Source: Schistosoma mansoni
Lineage: Eukaryota; Platyhelminthes; Trematoda; Strigeidida; Schistosomatidae
Direction: 5' to 3'
Assembly: GCF_000237925.1 (NCBI RefSeq)
Contig: NC_031498.1
Location: 13,059,906-13,123,905, forward strand
DNA length: 64,000 nucleotides
The notes below the pieces were generated by a model. It did no database searches, was not told where the DNA came from, and saw only the letters and a program-made list of their open reading frames with translations. This document shows, piece by piece, positions 34,592 through 45,670 of this stretch; the first letter of the stretch is position 1; every line of letters begins with the position of its first letter. The translations under genes were made by a program, and so were the position numbers.

Positions 34592-35386
34592 GGAAAATAT
34601 TTGGCGAGACTTTAATTTATGGACGAGCCAATCAGAAGCGTTTGAGGGATTTCAAGGTCACGGCGCCAATTTCAGTACCTGATGCTCATGTACGATCGGT
34701 TCACAGAGAATTGTAGAGAAGACTTGACAATTAAGCGGCTACAACAAATGAGACTACTAAGAAGTTCCTGTATTTGTGATTGCGGGTATTAAATGACTTG
34801 TAGACCTTGTGCAGACTACCGTGATGTTGTCCTTCGATGTAATATATGTTGAAGGAAGACGTTTGCTAGAATAAGAACCTTTGTCGCCCGATCCAGATTG
34901 AGACTAAGGCATATTATGAGAATTGCCGCGAACTGTATAATAAAAGCACCAGTAACATTGGCTGCAATAATCGAAGATGTTACTGAAGCTTCGGTTGTTC
35001 AGTGGTATGAGTATTGTAGGGACATATACATAATAAAAATCATAAACTTAAACAACCAGAGTACACACAAAAAATATTGAAGTTATGTGATCGAGGCTGA
35101 GAGGGTTTTTGTGACCTTATCATGGTTCCAGAGACCAACTATTATGGAGCCATATGGATGAGTTCCTCTACCTTATGCATTACGATTTCGAAACCTTTGA
35201 ATCCTTTTCTAAACTTGACAAATTTTTGGACCATATAAAAGAAGTGTATCCACTTTAATTATTTGGTTTTGTATAGTATATTTTTACTCTATGCTGACTG
35301 TTTACTGATTGACTAACGTTTCTCAAGGCCATATTAGATCCGTTCAAAGGACGTCCATAAATTATAGTCTCGCCAAATATTTTTCC
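34592..35386 (+). mobile_element. Merlin (IS1016-type) DNA transposon, internally deleted
   Basis: Terminal inverted repeats of 34-35 bases (34,592-34,625 and 35,352-35,386) beginning GGAAAATATTTGGCGAGAC. The inside carries Merlin transposase remains: a Cys-rich part near 34,785-34,860, then RIAANCIIKAP...SVVQWYEYCRDI (34,913-35,024), matching the helix-turn-helix block ending W-Y-x-x-C-R-E. The C-terminal piece DEFLYLMHYDFETFESFSK lies at 35,157-35,255. The central catalytic part is missing, and there are several stops. At 795 bases it is about half the length expected of an autonomous copy, so it could only move with transposase from elsewhere. No clear target duplication. Confidence 0.8.
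34898..35030 (+). pseudogene. Merlin transposase remnant, N-terminal half
   Basis: Open stretch with IMRIAANCIIKAPVTLAAII and VVQWYEYCRDI. In the family this block precedes the catalytic domain, which is not seen here. The frame runs on into unrelated AT-rich sequence. Confidence 0.65.
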
Positions 35387-35677
35387 TAAACAAAATTTCA
35401 TATCAAATTTAATTAATGGAAAAGGAGAAATAAGTGAAGAGTTTTTTTTGTATTCCAATTCTTTAGAATTTTTTTTATATCACAGGATGCCAAAGAAAAA
35501 CTAACAGAAACAAAAGCAAATCAAATGGAGGTGTTAACGGATTAAATATCATTTTATATGTGAAATATACTTCCGGTTTATGCTATATTTTCGATAGATT
35601 GTTAATTTACTTGCCCCCCTCCACTCAAACTAATGGTATATTCATTGACTCGTTTGCTGGATTTCTGCGTACAAGAT

Positions 35678-36078
35678 TGTTGGGGATGTCAAATCCCCAG
35701 AACTTACTTGTTAAGTGGCTTAATTTTGTAATTTTATTTTGGAAATTTGAATTTAGCTGTTTTCGCGCCAAACGCGCTCTTTTTACCTTCACATCATATT
35801 TCCCACTTGTAACTATTTTAAACGCTATTGGTCCATTGTTTCTTTGTGTGTGCTATTTATTAACGATGCCCAAGGACAATTTGTTGCTGTATAAATACGC
35901 TTGACTTTTTCCCTTATTTGATTGCTGTGCTTCTGGCTGCTACGGAATATAACTTCCCCGCTCCAACTTGGACTTCTTACTCTAGTTAGCTGGGTCTGGG
36001 TCGCGTCTGAATAGCTAGTTATCGGTCTCTGGTCACGTGTCTTTGTTCCGTTCGCTACTAGTGAATTCGTAACGCTTC
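35678..36078 (+). mobile_element. Solo LTR, family E
   Basis: Begins TGTTGGGGATGTC. Contains a TATA box (TATAAATACGC near 35,890) and a GC-richer downstream part. The same sequence lies inverted at 39,272-39,660. The flanking tetramer AGAT on both sides (35,674-35,677 and 36,079-36,082) may be a target duplication. No internal retroelement region adjoins it. Confidence 0.6.
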
Positions 36079-36244
36079 AGATATATCAAAGATCAATGAG
36101 TTATGTGAATTCTCACCTTTTCAAACTTCTAACACAACAGAAGAGCAGATGAATGATCATCAGCACCCTTATTATTCATTATCCTAGCTGATGTAATTGT
36201 ACAAGTAAAATATTAGACTTTAATACATCTCAATTTATAGATAG

Positions 36245-36519
36245 TTTAGTGAACGATAACAACAGTAATGACAACTATATGCATTTGAACACAAAATTAC
36301 AGAATGTCTTAGTAAAATATGAGATCCATACAGTAATACTTCATTCGCAAAATGTCAATCAATCGTCTCAGACTTCATTGTTCCTTCATTTCAACAATAA
36401 TCATTCTCTATTCTCGTTCTCTTTTATTTGCTCTTCGTAACCTTCTGCCTCCAGGCATTTCACTTTCTATTGATGATACATACTACTTATATCCATCAAC
36501 ATCAGTAGCACACACCACA
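36245..36519 (+). mobile_element. Solo LTR, family D, 275 bases
   Basis: Flanked by ATAG on both sides (36,241-36,244 and 36,520-36,523). Ends CACACCACA. Inserted shortly after the family E LTR. Confidence 0.75.
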
Positions 36520-36888
36520 ATAGTAACATGTCATTTTCGTTATAAAACTCGATAATCCATTCATAATTAACTGGTTGTCATTCTCTGTAATTCATCGAGA
36601 TAATAATAATTAGTAATTCAAAAGAAAGCTTACAATTAGAATAGTGTAAATATAGCATAAAACAATTGGTCAATAAATACCTATTAGAAATATTCTACAT
36701 TGTTGAATATACAATAAAGATCTAATTTTTGTATTTTATCTTTTTCTTCTATGTCCACTCGGATTCACTGAATTTAACAAGACTCGATCATTTATATGGT
36801 TGTCGGTGTACAATGCTGAGAGTTGCCAAGCTAGAGCCAAGTTACTTTTTAGTATATCATTATTTTCAACAGTTTTGAAGTTAAATTC

Positions 36889-37736
36889 ATGAATGAATGA
36901 ATGAATGTACGCCTGTTACCCCTCGTGGAGGAGCATAGGCCGCTCACCAGCATTCTCCATCCAACTTTGTCCCAAGCAATCCTTCCCAGTTCTTTCCAGT
37001 TAAAACTCATCCTTTTCAAATCTGCTTCTATTTCCCGGTGTAATGTGTTCTTCGGCCTTTCTCTTTTCCGCTTCCCTTCCGGATTCCAAGTTAGGACTTG
37101 CCTTGTAATGCACATTGGTGATTTCCTTAATGTATGTCCTATCCACTTCCAACGTCTTTTCCGAATTTCCTCTTCATCTGGAAGCTGGCTTATCCTCTCC
37201 CATAAAACGCTGTTGCTGATAGTATCCGGCCAATGAATGTTGAGTATTTTGCGTAGACAACTGTTTATAAATGCTTGTACCTTCTTGACGATGGATGTAG
37301 TAGTTCTCCACGTTTCAGCTCCGTACAGTAGGACTGTCTTGACGTTCGTATTGAAGATTCTCACTTTGAAATTAGTTGAGAGTTGTTTTGAGTTCCATAT
37401 ATTCTTCAATTGTAGAAATGTTGCCCTTGCTTTGCCAACCCTCGCCTTTACATTTGCATCCGATCATCCTTGTTTATCAACGATGCTTCCCAGGTACGTG
37501 AATGTTTCCACCTCTTCTAGAGTTTCGCCATCAAGTGTGATTGGGTTGGTATTCTCCGTGTTGTATTTGAGAATCTTGCTTTTTCCTTTGTGAATGTGGA
37601 GGCCTATCGATGCAGAGGCTGCTGCTACATTTGCTGTCTTCATCTGCATTTGTTCGTGTGTATGAGAGAGGAGGGCTAGGTCATCTGCGAAGTCCAAATC
37701 GTCCTTCATTTCATTCTGAGATGTCCATTGTATTCC
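36889..37736 (-). mobile_element. RTE-clade LINE (SR2/Perere-3-like), 5'-truncated
   Basis: Minus strand encodes the reverse transcriptase from GIQWTSQ and DFADDLALLSH onward, through [25 protein letters not shown] (thumb) and the [12 protein letters not shown]-terminal region. A single in-frame stop lies between the two open stretches (37,464-37,709 and 36,849-37,409). The 3' end is a (TGAA)n repeat rather than poly-A, as usual for RTE. An 11-12 base duplication (GAAGTTAAATT at 36,877-36,887; one extra A at 37,737-37,748) brackets it. A fairly recent insertion. Confidence 0.9.
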
Positions 37737-37748
37737 GAAGTTAAAATT

Positions 37749-38310
37749 AGTTCATAGTAAAACTGTTAATTAAATATTAAGTGAATTGAAAGAATATTTT
37801 ACATTCAAATGAACTGAATTGAAGAAAGATTACTATTATATTTGATAGAGTTCAGAAAATGATCGATTTGAGTAGACAGTTAACTAAGTTATAAAAAGAA
37901 AAGAAATATTGAAAATGGGATGACAGTTAAAACGGATAAACAGAATACATTTCTAATGTATTCTGTTTATTTGTAACCAGTTTATACTTGCTTCTTTCTT
38001 TCGAATTAATTAATGTGTATTAAAATCTATGACTATTCTTTAATTGTTAAATATATCAAGACTAAATAAACAAATAAGACCTCTTAGAAATTAAAGGATA
38101 CAAATGTAATAATGTATGTGTCAACTGTCAGAAATGTATACACGCTTTTTTTGTTTTAAAACAACCTATTAGCTTTCAAGGATAATTAATGAACAACTAA
38201 GCACCAATCTACGAAAATTATAAGAAAGATATTACTATTTAAAAGTAGAATAAGGTCTTTTGAAGGCTAGAAATTTTTAGAGGAGTTTTATTAGAAACTG
38301 GCTCATCACA
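37749..38310. other. AT-rich, no gene recognised
   Basis: Nothing supported. Confidence 0.4.
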
Positions 38311-38505
38311 ATTGATTGATCACTGGGTGGTGATCAATGTCATGCGTGTCAAGTCCTTCTTAGTCCTGATCGAATGCTATCGATCAAGTTGCAATGTGGC
38401 CACCAGTCTAGGTGGCTCGACACTGCGTGCACTATATATATTCAAGATACTGATTCAGTCTGTAAACAGTATTCATAACAGACTAACATCAGTTGATTGT
38501 CATTA
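38311..38505 (+). repeat. Dispersed repeat family C, best copy
   Basis: Contains GATCACTGGGTGGTGATCAA and GTGGCCACCAGTCTAGGTGG. Identity of the parent element unknown. Confidence 0.5.
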
Positions 38506-38509
38506 AAAG

Positions 38510-38580
38510 CCAGGGAACACAGGACACCTATTTCATCTTAGCATGAGACTCCTCGGAAATATGCACTCACAAGTTGTATT
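38510..38580 (-). repeat. HHR-SINE-A, faint copy
   Basis: Order CCAGGGAACACAGGACACC, then GAGACTCCTCGGAAATATGC resembles the tail-hammerhead region. Very degraded. Confidence 0.35.
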
Positions 38581-38814
38581 ATTATACGGACAACTTCTAT
38601 TAAGGCGAAAACTGGAGGAAGAAGTTTCACAAAGAAATTCTGTCTAAGAATTACCACTGTAGACTAATCTACGATTGCATAGAATTTTTTAATGAACGTT
38701 TAGAACATTTATTTTAAATTTAACAACTAGCAAAATAAGGTGACGAAAAGAACCAAAAAAATTACAATAGAAATGTTTGAAAGTAGTTTTATTCGAGAGA
38801 TAACATTGGCTAGA

Positions 38815-38975
38815 AACTGCTGAGAACCAATGTGGGTCAGATGATTATTTTTCCCTGTTTGAGACTCTTCAGAAGCTTGGACCTATAATCCTAACCGAGA
38901 TCGAAGTCAGGATATTCAGGTCTTTGGTTCAAGTATTATACGTTTAGATCACTGAACTGGGAATCCACGATTCAT
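38815..38975 (-). repeat. HHR-SINE-A, faint copy
   Basis: GAGACTCTTCAGAAG, GATCGAAGTCAGGAT and TTTAGATCACTGAACTGG keep the order hammerhead, box B, box A. Very degraded. Confidence 0.35.
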
Positions 38976-39271
38976 ATTTTCAATTTTAGTTAAGTTAGGA
39001 TCCTTAATTAAACGTGAAGCTCATTCAGAATGTTCAAGAAACGAGATAGAAATAGTTGTTGGAGTTGTTGCATAGCTTGATAAAAATCAATTTTTAAGAA
39101 TGAGTTTAATTAGAGAGAGAATTAAAAGAGAAACAAGGGGATTCTTAATCATTACTGATGACGAGTTAATGGCTCACCTCCGACTTGGTTGATTCCATCG
39201 TCTGTCATTAGGACTATAACGAACTCAATAAAAAGACAGTTATCGGTGGTTTTAATTACTTCTGTTATGTT

Positions 39272-39660
39272 TGAAGAGATTACGAGTTCACCTAAATCTG
39301 CGAACGGAACGAAGACTCAGCAACACAATGACCAGATAATCTAAGTATTCTGATGCGTCCTAGCCCCGTTAACTAGAGAGGGAAATGTATTCCACAAGCA
39401 ACCAGAAGCACGAACAACAACCGCCACCACAACTCAAGCGTACATATACAGCATAAAAATATCCTTGGGAAACGTTACAAAATAACATATTAAAAGAGAC
39501 AACGAACCAATGACATTTAGGGTCCTCCCAAGTGGGAAATACGATATGAAGGTGAAAATGGGCGCTTTTAATGCGAAAACAAGAAATTCAAATTTCTAAA
39601 ATAAAATTACAAAAATAAGACAATTACCAAGTGAGTTCTGGGGATCCAGTATCACCCACA
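39272..39660 (-). mobile_element. Solo LTR, family E, opposite orientation
   Basis: Complement of this segment aligns with 35,678-36,078 throughout (ATCCCCAGAACTCACTTG start block; TTCGTTCCGTTCGC near the 3' end), but clearly diverged, so both are old. Confidence 0.6.
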
Positions 39661-40260
39661 ATTTCCCAAACTGTTTCCTAGTTTTTAAGAGGTTTCGTAA
39701 GTCATTGTAGTCAATGACAAAAAATATTTTCAAAAAACACAACGTTGTCTATAAAATGTCTTGATAAGTAAATAAAAGCATTGTTATTAAACCTAAAAAT
39801 AAATTAGAAATGATAGCGAAACCAAAAATAGATTGATCAGTATGATACAACATCTACTAAAAGATCTCAAATAGTTCTTAAAGAAAATTTTGAGTTATTT
39901 CTTTATTTTATTTAAACACGCAAACATTAGTACAAGTAGGCACGAAATATCAGAGGCGAAATATTGAACATGCTCTGAAAATTTTCATTCAAATGCATGT
40001 GCGCTGACGACAATGTGGTATATGGTCTAGTTTTGATTACAGTTGATTTATGAGACTGCTATCACTCCATGAAAATGCCGTCCATCTGATAACGAGGTAT
40101 TTGGTGTAAACGAAGGTCACTAAAACACATCAGCCTTAAAGGGTTGCAAATATTTTACACATTATGGAAAACTTACGTACACTGACCATGGTTCGGTTAA
40201 TTCAGAAATGAATATAAGAAACTGGCTGGTGAAAAGACCTCATGAAATAAAGGGTAGATG
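39661..40260. other. AT-rich, no gene recognised
   Basis: Nothing supported. Confidence 0.4.
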
Positions 40261-40339
40261 TACTGAGATAACACTTCTCTATGCAGCGTAACTGCATGGG
40301 CTGAATCGTGTGACTCAGAATTCCAGTTACTGATATTTT

Positions 40340-40760
40340 CTATATTTATTTATATACAAGAACATTGGTACCATGATGGAACAAATTTATATGCGCCACA
40401 CTTCGTCATTCGATTTGTGTGAGGGCTGCAATACTGCCAGAACGCCCAAACTGAAGCAGGTGGTTTTCATAATGGGCCACCTTCCGATTTTTTGACCTAA
40501 GGGTCTAATTCACTAGGCAGTAGGGCAACGTTAGGAGATGCAGTCCCATGGTGACCGGTCACCAACACGAGGTTTGTAAATCATTTGTTCCCTCAGGATC
40601 CTGAAGCCTATGTGCACCATTGGTTTGGAATCAGGGTTTACCAACTCTTTAGGGTGGATCATCCACATCCACCAACCCAGTTAAAGAGACGGACATTCTC
40701 TTTGCGTCCTCTCAATTTCGTAAACAACACCCCCACCACGATTTGACATTAAAATATGTG
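40340..40760 (-). repeat. GC-richer island, probable dispersed element piece
   Basis: Distinctly less AT-rich than its surroundings. The minus strand is open for about 50 codons (KPMVHIGFRILREQMIYKP). It resembles non-coding repeat sequence I recall from schistosome transcripts, but only one copy is in this window, so it is unproven. Confidence 0.3.
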
Positions 40761-42600
40761 TTGCTTTTGTGTACCAAGTTATTTTGACGCAATGATCATT
40801 AGATACATGTTTCATTTAAGGTTTAAAAATTCTATCCTGTAAGCAGGTAATACAACAAATGAAGGGATTGTGTACTTCATAAACAAGTACTATACAATTG
40901 CAATAGAATATGTATCTGGGTTCATTTGTAAGAGAAGAAATGTACTAAAAAATATCATTGAATTGAAGTCCCTGAAGAGCACAGTCATTTGGGATCATTC
41001 AGTATATATGTAAAAATGACTTCATATTATTCTCTCAATACAGTTCAGATCACCGGCCTTACAAATCAATACATATTTTCTTCATTTTATTATATCAGTC
41101 TGTTTCTGTTTTTCTGTTCTTCCTAATTAGGCTTCTTTCATAAATTAATGTTTATCACGTTGTGCAACAATTCATACAATGATTTTCATCTGGTTTCTTA
41201 GCATTCTACATGATCTTTACGACTGACAAACGTTATTTTAATGTCTTAGTGTTACTACGTCGAATGACTCATTTGAAACAATAAAACACGCAGTAGGTTC
41301 TTGTAAAAGTCCCATGAAATAGTATGATTTCCAGAACTATATCACTTTCCTGAACTACGTCTTCTTTAAATAATGATATTTTCCTTCCATCAAGTTGATA
41401 TGGCTTTCACTCTGCTTCAGTATTTTTTGGAAAAATAATCGAGTTATCTTGTTGGGAATTATGTGGGATAGTGGATTGATGATTTCTTAAATATGAGTAA
41501 TAGTAGAGCAGTTAAATGTTTTTCGAGTACTCAGAATAACTCATTAAATTCTCTAAGAAACACAAAAGTTACAAGAATGTTTACTGTAACTACACATTTC
41601 ATGGACTAAACGCCCGATAAACGAAAGAAAAATAACAACTGGACTGATTAACATTTAATCAGCTTCAAGATGCATTGAGTAAAACGTTAAATTCAAGTCA
41701 AACTTGGTGATTATCTGGGCTTAAAAGTAACCATCTGGCATCGGTCTGCTGGTAATATCTAGCAATTATTTTTTTAAACCGAAAAATAAAGTAATAAATG
41801 AAAGTTTTGGTGAAACCAAATTGAGAACATTTGAAGTCTAAAATGTTCACCTGAGATATATGATGTATTAGGCAAAATTTACTGCATAATTTTATACTAC
41901 CTTTTTAAATTGTAAGTAGTTCGGATTATATGATGAAGTTATCTACAACCATATTGACGTTCCAGTTTTCACTTGGTATATCTATATGAAGTAACTCATT
42001 GATCAAGTATAGAATTTTATCCTCATCCCTAAACAATACTGTTTTTAACCAACTCTATTGACAACACTCGGTATTCCAAGACGAAGTTAGTTGGGGCTCA
42101 AACAAGAGACATAACAGTTGAAAACTGAGCTCATAGACCACACGATAATAGTTTGTGATGAATACATTTATTATATGAAGTATGATGTCAAGTTATGTTG
42201 TTCTATCGTTTAATGCCAACTTTTGACTTCAGTATTTTAGAACACATTTTTTATTTCTTATCCTAACTCGTTAATTCATGATTAATTAATTCGATAGTCT
42301 AGTATAAATACTTCACCTGAGGCAATCTATGGTAGCTCATTAACATTTCAAAATTATCTTTCTCTTCACTTGCACAAAAAATGCAGTTTGTAATTATTTA
42401 GTTGATGACATTTAAAGATTTTTATTATTCATTTTAACTTGATCTAAAAACTCAAGAATAATTTAATTTCACCTAATTAATCATCTGATAGTGCTGTGGT
42501 TGTTGAAAAGCGGAAAATTTATGGGTTTAATCCTATTTGGTATGGTCGAGAAGGATCCAGTTGAGATGAAAGCACTGTCCAGTATTTTTAGGTTTTTCAA
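40761..42600. other. AT-rich, no gene recognised
   Basis: Nothing supported. A possible SINE ghost near 42,490-42,600 is too weak to call. Confidence 0.35.
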
Positions 42601-42640
42601 CTGATGCTGTGGTGTAGGTTACGTATATCCACATAGGTAG

Positions 42641-42921
42641 TGTAGTGAACAGAACAGGACTGGGGACAATCGAATGTATTTAAGCGCAAATTACAGACTA
42701 TCTCAGTAAATTCTGATAACCATACAATAAACAGTTAATTTGCAAATTAACAACCAATAGTCTCAATCTTCACTGTTTCTTCTCTAATTCCATTGTTCGT
42801 GCATTTTCCTACTTATTGCGCTTCGTTTCAGTTCTTTCCTCATCGGTCTTCTGCCAAAATACATTCTATGTCTGACCAACACCATATACTACTTATATGG
42901 ATATAAGTAGACCACACCACA
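42641..42921 (+). mobile_element. Solo LTR, family D, nested
   Basis: TGTAGTGAAC...CACACCACA, 281 bases, with GTAG on both sides (42,637-42,640 and 42,922-42,925). Inserted in the opposite orientation into the LTR that spans 42,608-43,624. Confidence 0.85.
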
Positions 42922-43116
42922 GTAGTATATAACGATGGTCGGGCATTGAATGTATTTCAGTAGAAGATCGATAACGAAAAAACAGGAACGAAACGCAATC
43001 AATATGGAAATGCATAAACAATTATAATCGAGGACGATGGACTGATATTCGCAAAAGGAACGGTCAAGATTGAGAAAATTGATTAATAGTTGGCAATTTA
43101 ACTATTTACCATATGG

Positions 43117-43530
43117 AAAGATGGGTAATGACTAGCAGCGGAATCTAGGAAGCGCATCTCATCCTATCTGGAACTCGTCAGGTGGACGTACCTGCATCTG
43201 AGTTGATGTTCACTCTGGGACTCGAACCCAGTACCGTTCGCTCCAAACGCCACCGCATTGTCCACTTAGCTACTGAGTCCTGATGGTTGCCTGCTTGTGC
43301 AATGGGATGAAGTTAAAATTCACTTGTTGTTGTTTACTTGTATCTTCTTATTTTTATTTAGGACTGCAATTGATCAGTCTTTTGTTGGCATATGAGCACC
43401 TGTGAGGAATGCCTCGGCTTCAGGCAATATAGAGGCAGTCCGCACAGGATGCTCATATGCCAACAAGAGACTGATCAATTGCAGTCCAATAACAATAGGA
43501 AGATACAAGTAAACGACACCAAGTGAATTT
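43117..43530 (+). repeat. SmAlpha-like HHR-SINE-B copy 5, 5'-inverted dimer
   Basis: Imperfect 13-base duplication (43,104-43,116 and 43,531-43,543, one mismatch). From left: inverted head-to-hammerhead unit (43,117-43,317), inverted 3' tail of an upstream unit (43,318 to about 43,427), then a sense 3' tail (about 43,428-43,530). On the minus strand the first two read tail then head, so the template was a head-to-tail dimer. The two tails form a palindrome of about 100-base arms. The hammerhead here is degraded. Confidence 0.8.
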
Positions 43531-43628
43531 ATTTACTATATGGTCCTCATATTTTAGTGAGATATTCTGTAATTTTGTGCCTAAATGCATTCGGTTGTCC
43601 CCACTAGTGTTGTTATTCACTACAATGC

Positions 43629-45360
43629 CAATTCATGGCGAAAACCAGGTTTACATTGTTTAGTACCTAATAATGATTTTTCAAAATAGAATAAGGTGAA
43701 AAAATATTGATCTTCAATTATTTTGATTTTATGCCATAATTGAAAATTGATAGGATAAAATTATTGCAAGCCATTCTAGGAACTCTTTGTGGTAACAGAT
43801 AAAGTGACTAGTCGATTCATGCAATCATGTCAATAAATTACAGGAATTGTTTTCAACTGTACAATAGAATAAATCTAAAGTGCTTTTGTGTAGATTCGTT
43901 TAAACTAATGAAGGAAATTTTAAAGATCAAAAGTTTATATCAGTTTAATTAATATGACCGGACAAGTAAAGATGTCCATCCACATATCTATACATTTCCC
44001 AGTCGAAATCATCACAGTAACATAGTTTTTGAATTAGAATGACATTCCACATAAAATGTACAGATTAACTAAACGACTAACATGTGTTGATAAATCGAGT
44101 CAGTGGCTAACACATTATTGTTACTATCTTATTGACCACTTGATGAGATGTATTGTTGATTGTTCAATTATATTAGTTTCTTCCTTGATCATGTCAGATA
44201 CTAATCAACTTCACCTAGTTTTTACTGTGAAGTGAACTTCAAAATAGGGAAGTTTTAGAGTGATCAAAATAGGAAAAATATAAATATCGGTCCCACTTTT
44301 CAAAGAATGTGTATCGATGTATCACTAGACAGATTTCTGCGTACACTTCAAAACTTATTCTATAATATCTACCTAAATGATCAGTAATCCATTTTCCTAC
44401 TAGATTTGCAAAAATGTCAATTTACCTTTTGCGCTACTTACAAGAAATATGCACATTAATAATCAAATTGTTTACTTGGGAGGATCAAAAGCATTACCAT
44501 AAATGAGGAATATTTATGTAGAAAAAATTGATTCCCTTTAAAACGCCTGACTTTTAAATGTTATTTCGTTTTGTCACACATAAACTAGGGAATAAACTTA
44601 GCGAGTTATCTAAAAACTCATATAATAATATGGTTCAGTTTCATCAATCTGGATAGTGTCTAAATTATTTCTTGGATTAAAGGAATGGTAAAAATATGCA
44701 ATAAACTATTTAAGCTTCCATATTTTTCCGAACTTTCTCCTACAACGAGAAATTCTCGGTGTTTTTCAGAAAAACATATTAATTTCTGTGCTGATACGTT
44801 CTATTCATGTAGTACGTAGGTAGAAGATGGGGTACAACTTTTCGTAATTTGGTTTATGATATATAAAAAAATATTCAGTGTAGAAAATCATTGAGATTGA
44901 CCTTAGGATAGATTACGTAGATTTTGATAAGCAAAAAGGTTTTGAAAACTCTTGGTTGTATTAAAATGTCGAAGAAAATAAAAGTGTTATGATAGATAAT
45001 CATTGCCTGGACAGCATTTCATCCTTTGTAGAAGTTTTGAGTAAATTTCAAAGACCATCGAATTTCGTAGAGATGCCCATATAGCTGAATGAAATTTTTC
45101 AATGTTTCTATTTATGTACAAAAAAGTCACGCAGGTAAGAAACAAGATTCTTTATTACAAATAACTGAAATAATAAGTATGAAATTCAAAACAATGTTTT
45201 CTTCTCCTATAATCAAAAGAAAAAAACCCGGAAAGTATGGAAAAAATATTCCTAAAATCCACTTAAGATTCTATTAAAAATTCACAGTAGAGAGAAACAA
45301 AAATCGATAAGAGTTTAGTTTTTTCACTAACTATTAATTGACTGAAAATATTTAAAAGAT
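43629..45360. other. AT-rich, no gene recognised
   Basis: Nothing supported. Confidence 0.4.
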
Positions 45361-45670
45361 GATCCACGAAATTGAGCGACACCATTGTCTTCAGTAAGTT
45401 ACTATCTCATAACAGACCCGGTTGAAGTTAGACATTAACACCGTTGGATAATGACTCAGTGGTCTAGAGGTTAAGCCTTCGTGCGCAAGACTGATAGGTC
45501 CTGGGTTGGAATCTCGAGGGGCGGGTTCATGGATGCGCCATGCTGAGGAGTCCCACAATAGGACGAAACGGCCGTCCAGTGCTTCCAGGTTTCTCATGGT
45601 TGTCTAGCTTCAATTGATTCATGATCTCAACTATTAAAATTACTATAATATCCACAAAAACCCTTTCTGA
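45361..45670 (+). repeat. HHR-SINE-A copy 17, 5' inversion in the leader
   Basis: The leader (45,361 to about 45,420) lies inverted and joins directly to sense sequence GGTTGAAGTTAGAC, then head, hammerhead and tail. Compared with the long leader at 20,340-20,490, almost no bases are lost at the joint. The hammerhead core (CTGAGGA, GAAAC, GTC; 45,543-45,576) is intact, but stem I has two mismatches. Confidence 0.85.

Larger units (their letters stand above)
42608..43624 (-). mobile_element. Solo LTR, family D, split by two later insertions
   Basis: Starts (minus) TGTAGTGAAT at 43,624 and ends CACCACA at 42,608, with ATGC on both sides (42,604-42,607 and 43,625-43,628). Removing the LTR at 42,641-42,921 and the SmAlpha insertion at 43,117-43,530, each with one copy of its duplication, leaves about 305 bases, the length of the full family D copy at 32,302. 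Confidence 0.85.

Noticed and set aside
42490-42600. Another HHR-SINE-A copy
   Set aside because: A few landmarks (GGTTTAATCC, GCACTGTCCAGT) occur, but too much is lost to be sure.
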